In this document: positions 63,120-64,000 of the stretch, piece by piece | How positions within the stretch are numbered: position 1 is the first letter of the stretch | Layout: every line of letters begins with the position of its first letter | Source: DASXRU01 sp034665305 | GTDB taxonomy: Bacteria > Acidobacteriota > Blastocatellia > Pyrinomonadales > Pyrinomonadaceae | Assembly: GCA_034665305.1 (NCBI GenBank) | Contig: JAXDFZ010000019.1 | Location: 62,001-126,000 of the forward strand | Direction: 5' to 3' | Length of the DNA: 64,000 nucleotides | Notes under the pieces: model-generated | Seen by the model: only the letters and a program-made list of their open reading frames with translations | Told to the model about the DNA's origin: nothing | The model's database searches: none | Translations under genes and position numbers: made by a program

Positions 63120-63265
63120 TCCGCAGATTACGCAGAACGCTTAGAAACTTAAGACAAAACAGCGAGCAATGAGCAGTAAGACTGCCCACTGCCCACTGCC
63201 CACTGCCCCCTGCCCCCTGCCCCCTGCCCACCCTCTCTGTGTAATCTGCGAAATCTGCGGATTCC
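63118..63265. repeat. 9-bp word array enclosing a 7-bp word array
   Basis: Left arm from 63118 (AATCCGCAGATTACGCAGA) includes the stop of the MBL gene. The right arm is about 63238-63264 (GTAATCTGCGAAATCTGCGG). Between them a CCCACTG / CCCCCTG heptamer run (about 63183-63232) is present. This shows the two array types nested at one locus. Confidence 0.8.
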
Positions 63266-63338
63266 CCGCCGATCTTACTTTTTGGAACTCGCCCCAACTC
63301 CTGGCGTGAAAGCACCAAATCAATCCGGAGGAATGTCT

Positions 63339-64000
63339 ATGACCCCTAAGAAATTAACCGTAATGATCAGTTTGCTGCTGCTGATGGGCGGAACGGCCCT
63401 GACCAGGGAGACCGCGACTGCGCAGGAACCGGCACCGCCGGCGCCAGGGGCGCGGATCCATGCGGCGCCCGAACTCTCCATGTTTATCAACGGCGGGACC
63501 TTTCTCGGCGTTTACGCTGAAGACGTCAGCAAGGAAAACATGGGCCAGTACAATCAATCCCAGGTCCGTGGCGTCGGCATCACCGAAGTCGTCAAAGGAA
63601 GCCCGGCCGAGAAAGCCGGTTTGCGAAAAGGCGATGTGATTCTCCGCTTCGACAACGAGTCAGTCACCAGCATGCGAAAGTTGAACCGTCTGGTGAGTGA
63701 ATCGTCGCCCGACCAAACCGCGCACATCACGATCAGCCGCGGCGGCGCGGATCAGGAAGTTGCGGTCACGCTGGCCAAACGCAGCGAGAACGCTGATGCC
63801 TGGCGCTTGCTCAGCCCTCCGGGCGGACTCTTTTCACAAAAGGATTTTCCCAAAGACTTTCCCCGGATCGAACAACTGCCGCGCATGGGACCGAATGGTG
63901 ATGGCAATTTCCTTTTCAATTTCGGAAACAGCCGGCGCATCGGCGTCATGACGCAGACCCTTACCAAGCAACTCGCTGATTTCTTTGGCGTCGCCGAAGG
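63339..64000 (+). CDS. PDZ-domain protein, 3' end beyond window
   Basis: ATG 63339 has GGAGG at 63328-63332 with good spacing. The frame is open to the end of the window. A signal peptide (about residues 1-29, ending ATAQEP) precedes a PDZ domain (about 50-150: FLGVYAEDV, GVGITEVVKGSPAEKAGLRKGDVILRFDNESVTSMRKLNRLV, HITISRGGADQEVAVTL), and a second PDZ-like segment begins near residue 203 (RRIGVMTQTLTKQLADFFGV). No trypsin-like protease domain precedes the PDZ domains. It is a periplasmic tandem-PDZ protein, perhaps a serine-protease partner or folding factor. Confidence 0.75.
   Translation, partial: MTPKKLTVMISLLLLMGGTALTRETATAQEPAPPAPGARIHAAPELSMFINGGTFLGVYAEDVSKENMGQYNQSQVRGVGITEVVKGSPAEKAGLRKGDVILRFDNESVTSMRKLNRLVSESSPDQTAHITISRGGADQEVAVTLAKRSENADAWRLLSPPGGLFSQKDFPKDFPRIEQLPRMGPNGDGNFLFNFGNSRRIGVMTQTLTKQLADFFGVAE

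Overview
The window most resembles a chromosome segment of an Acidobacteriota bacterium, probably class Blastocatellia. This is inferred from gene content, not from a marker gene: secreted Asp-box propeller proteins, a very large alpha-2-macroglobulin, several S9 peptidases, Ser/Thr kinases fused to TPR or ATPase modules, FecR/DUF6600 and VWA proteins. Genes lie on both strands and are mostly housekeeping, secreted or catabolic. No rRNA, tRNA, CRISPR array, prophage or plasmid backbone was seen.

Layout. 1-2.9 kb: a REP/RAYT zone with a 5'-cut RAYT tail, an intact Y1 (RAYT-type) transposase and a six-copy tandem of an 84-bp REP-bearing unit. 2.9-15.4 kb: three large secreted proteins (Asp-box propeller, thioester alpha-2-macroglobulin, FecR/DUF6600). 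15.8-19.2 kb: a kinase-ATPase-TPR regulator split by two apparent 1-nt homopolymer deletions. 19.4-28.2 kb: 2-oxoacid:ferredoxin oxidoreductase (korA, korB) with a Uma2 gene wedged between the subunits and CBS genes on both sides, next to Fe-S biogenesis genes (nifS, a NifU-BFD scaffold, apbC/mrp, an IscA/HesB carrier). 28.4-35.4 kb: GNAT, an amidohydrolase/VWA/Tat-aminotransferase operon, a GAF-like coiled-coil protein and a rhodanese. 35.4-42.8 kb: a TolB-propeller remnant, a 2Fe-2S protein, a glutaredoxin that looks like a selenoprotein, an oligopeptidase B-like peptidase, and a kinase beside a PP-type phosphatase. 42.9-53.8 kb: DUF1684 lipoprotein, ispA-xseB-(small ORF)-xseA, VWA protein, S9 peptidase, PhoX. 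54.2-55.7 kb: an AT-rich HEPN gene that looks foreign. 55.8-61.4 kb: a fadN-fadA-fadE beta-oxidation operon whose predicted promoter carries a FadR-type operator between -35 and -10. 61.6-64 kb: S23/IVP four-helix protein, MBL hydrolase and a PDZ protein cut by the window end.

Between genes there are two repeat systems. The first is REP-like palindromes, usually nested in inverted pairs and belonging to several sequence families. The second is degenerate arrays of 7-bp or 9-bp words followed, after a spacer, by their reverse complement. The word differs from locus to locus but the architecture is the same, and nearly all arrays touch a stop codon; at two loci the array supplies the last codons of the gene. 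This second system, the TGA/hairpin in the glutaredoxin, the korA-uma2-korB arrangement and the FadR operator are the observations most worth testing.
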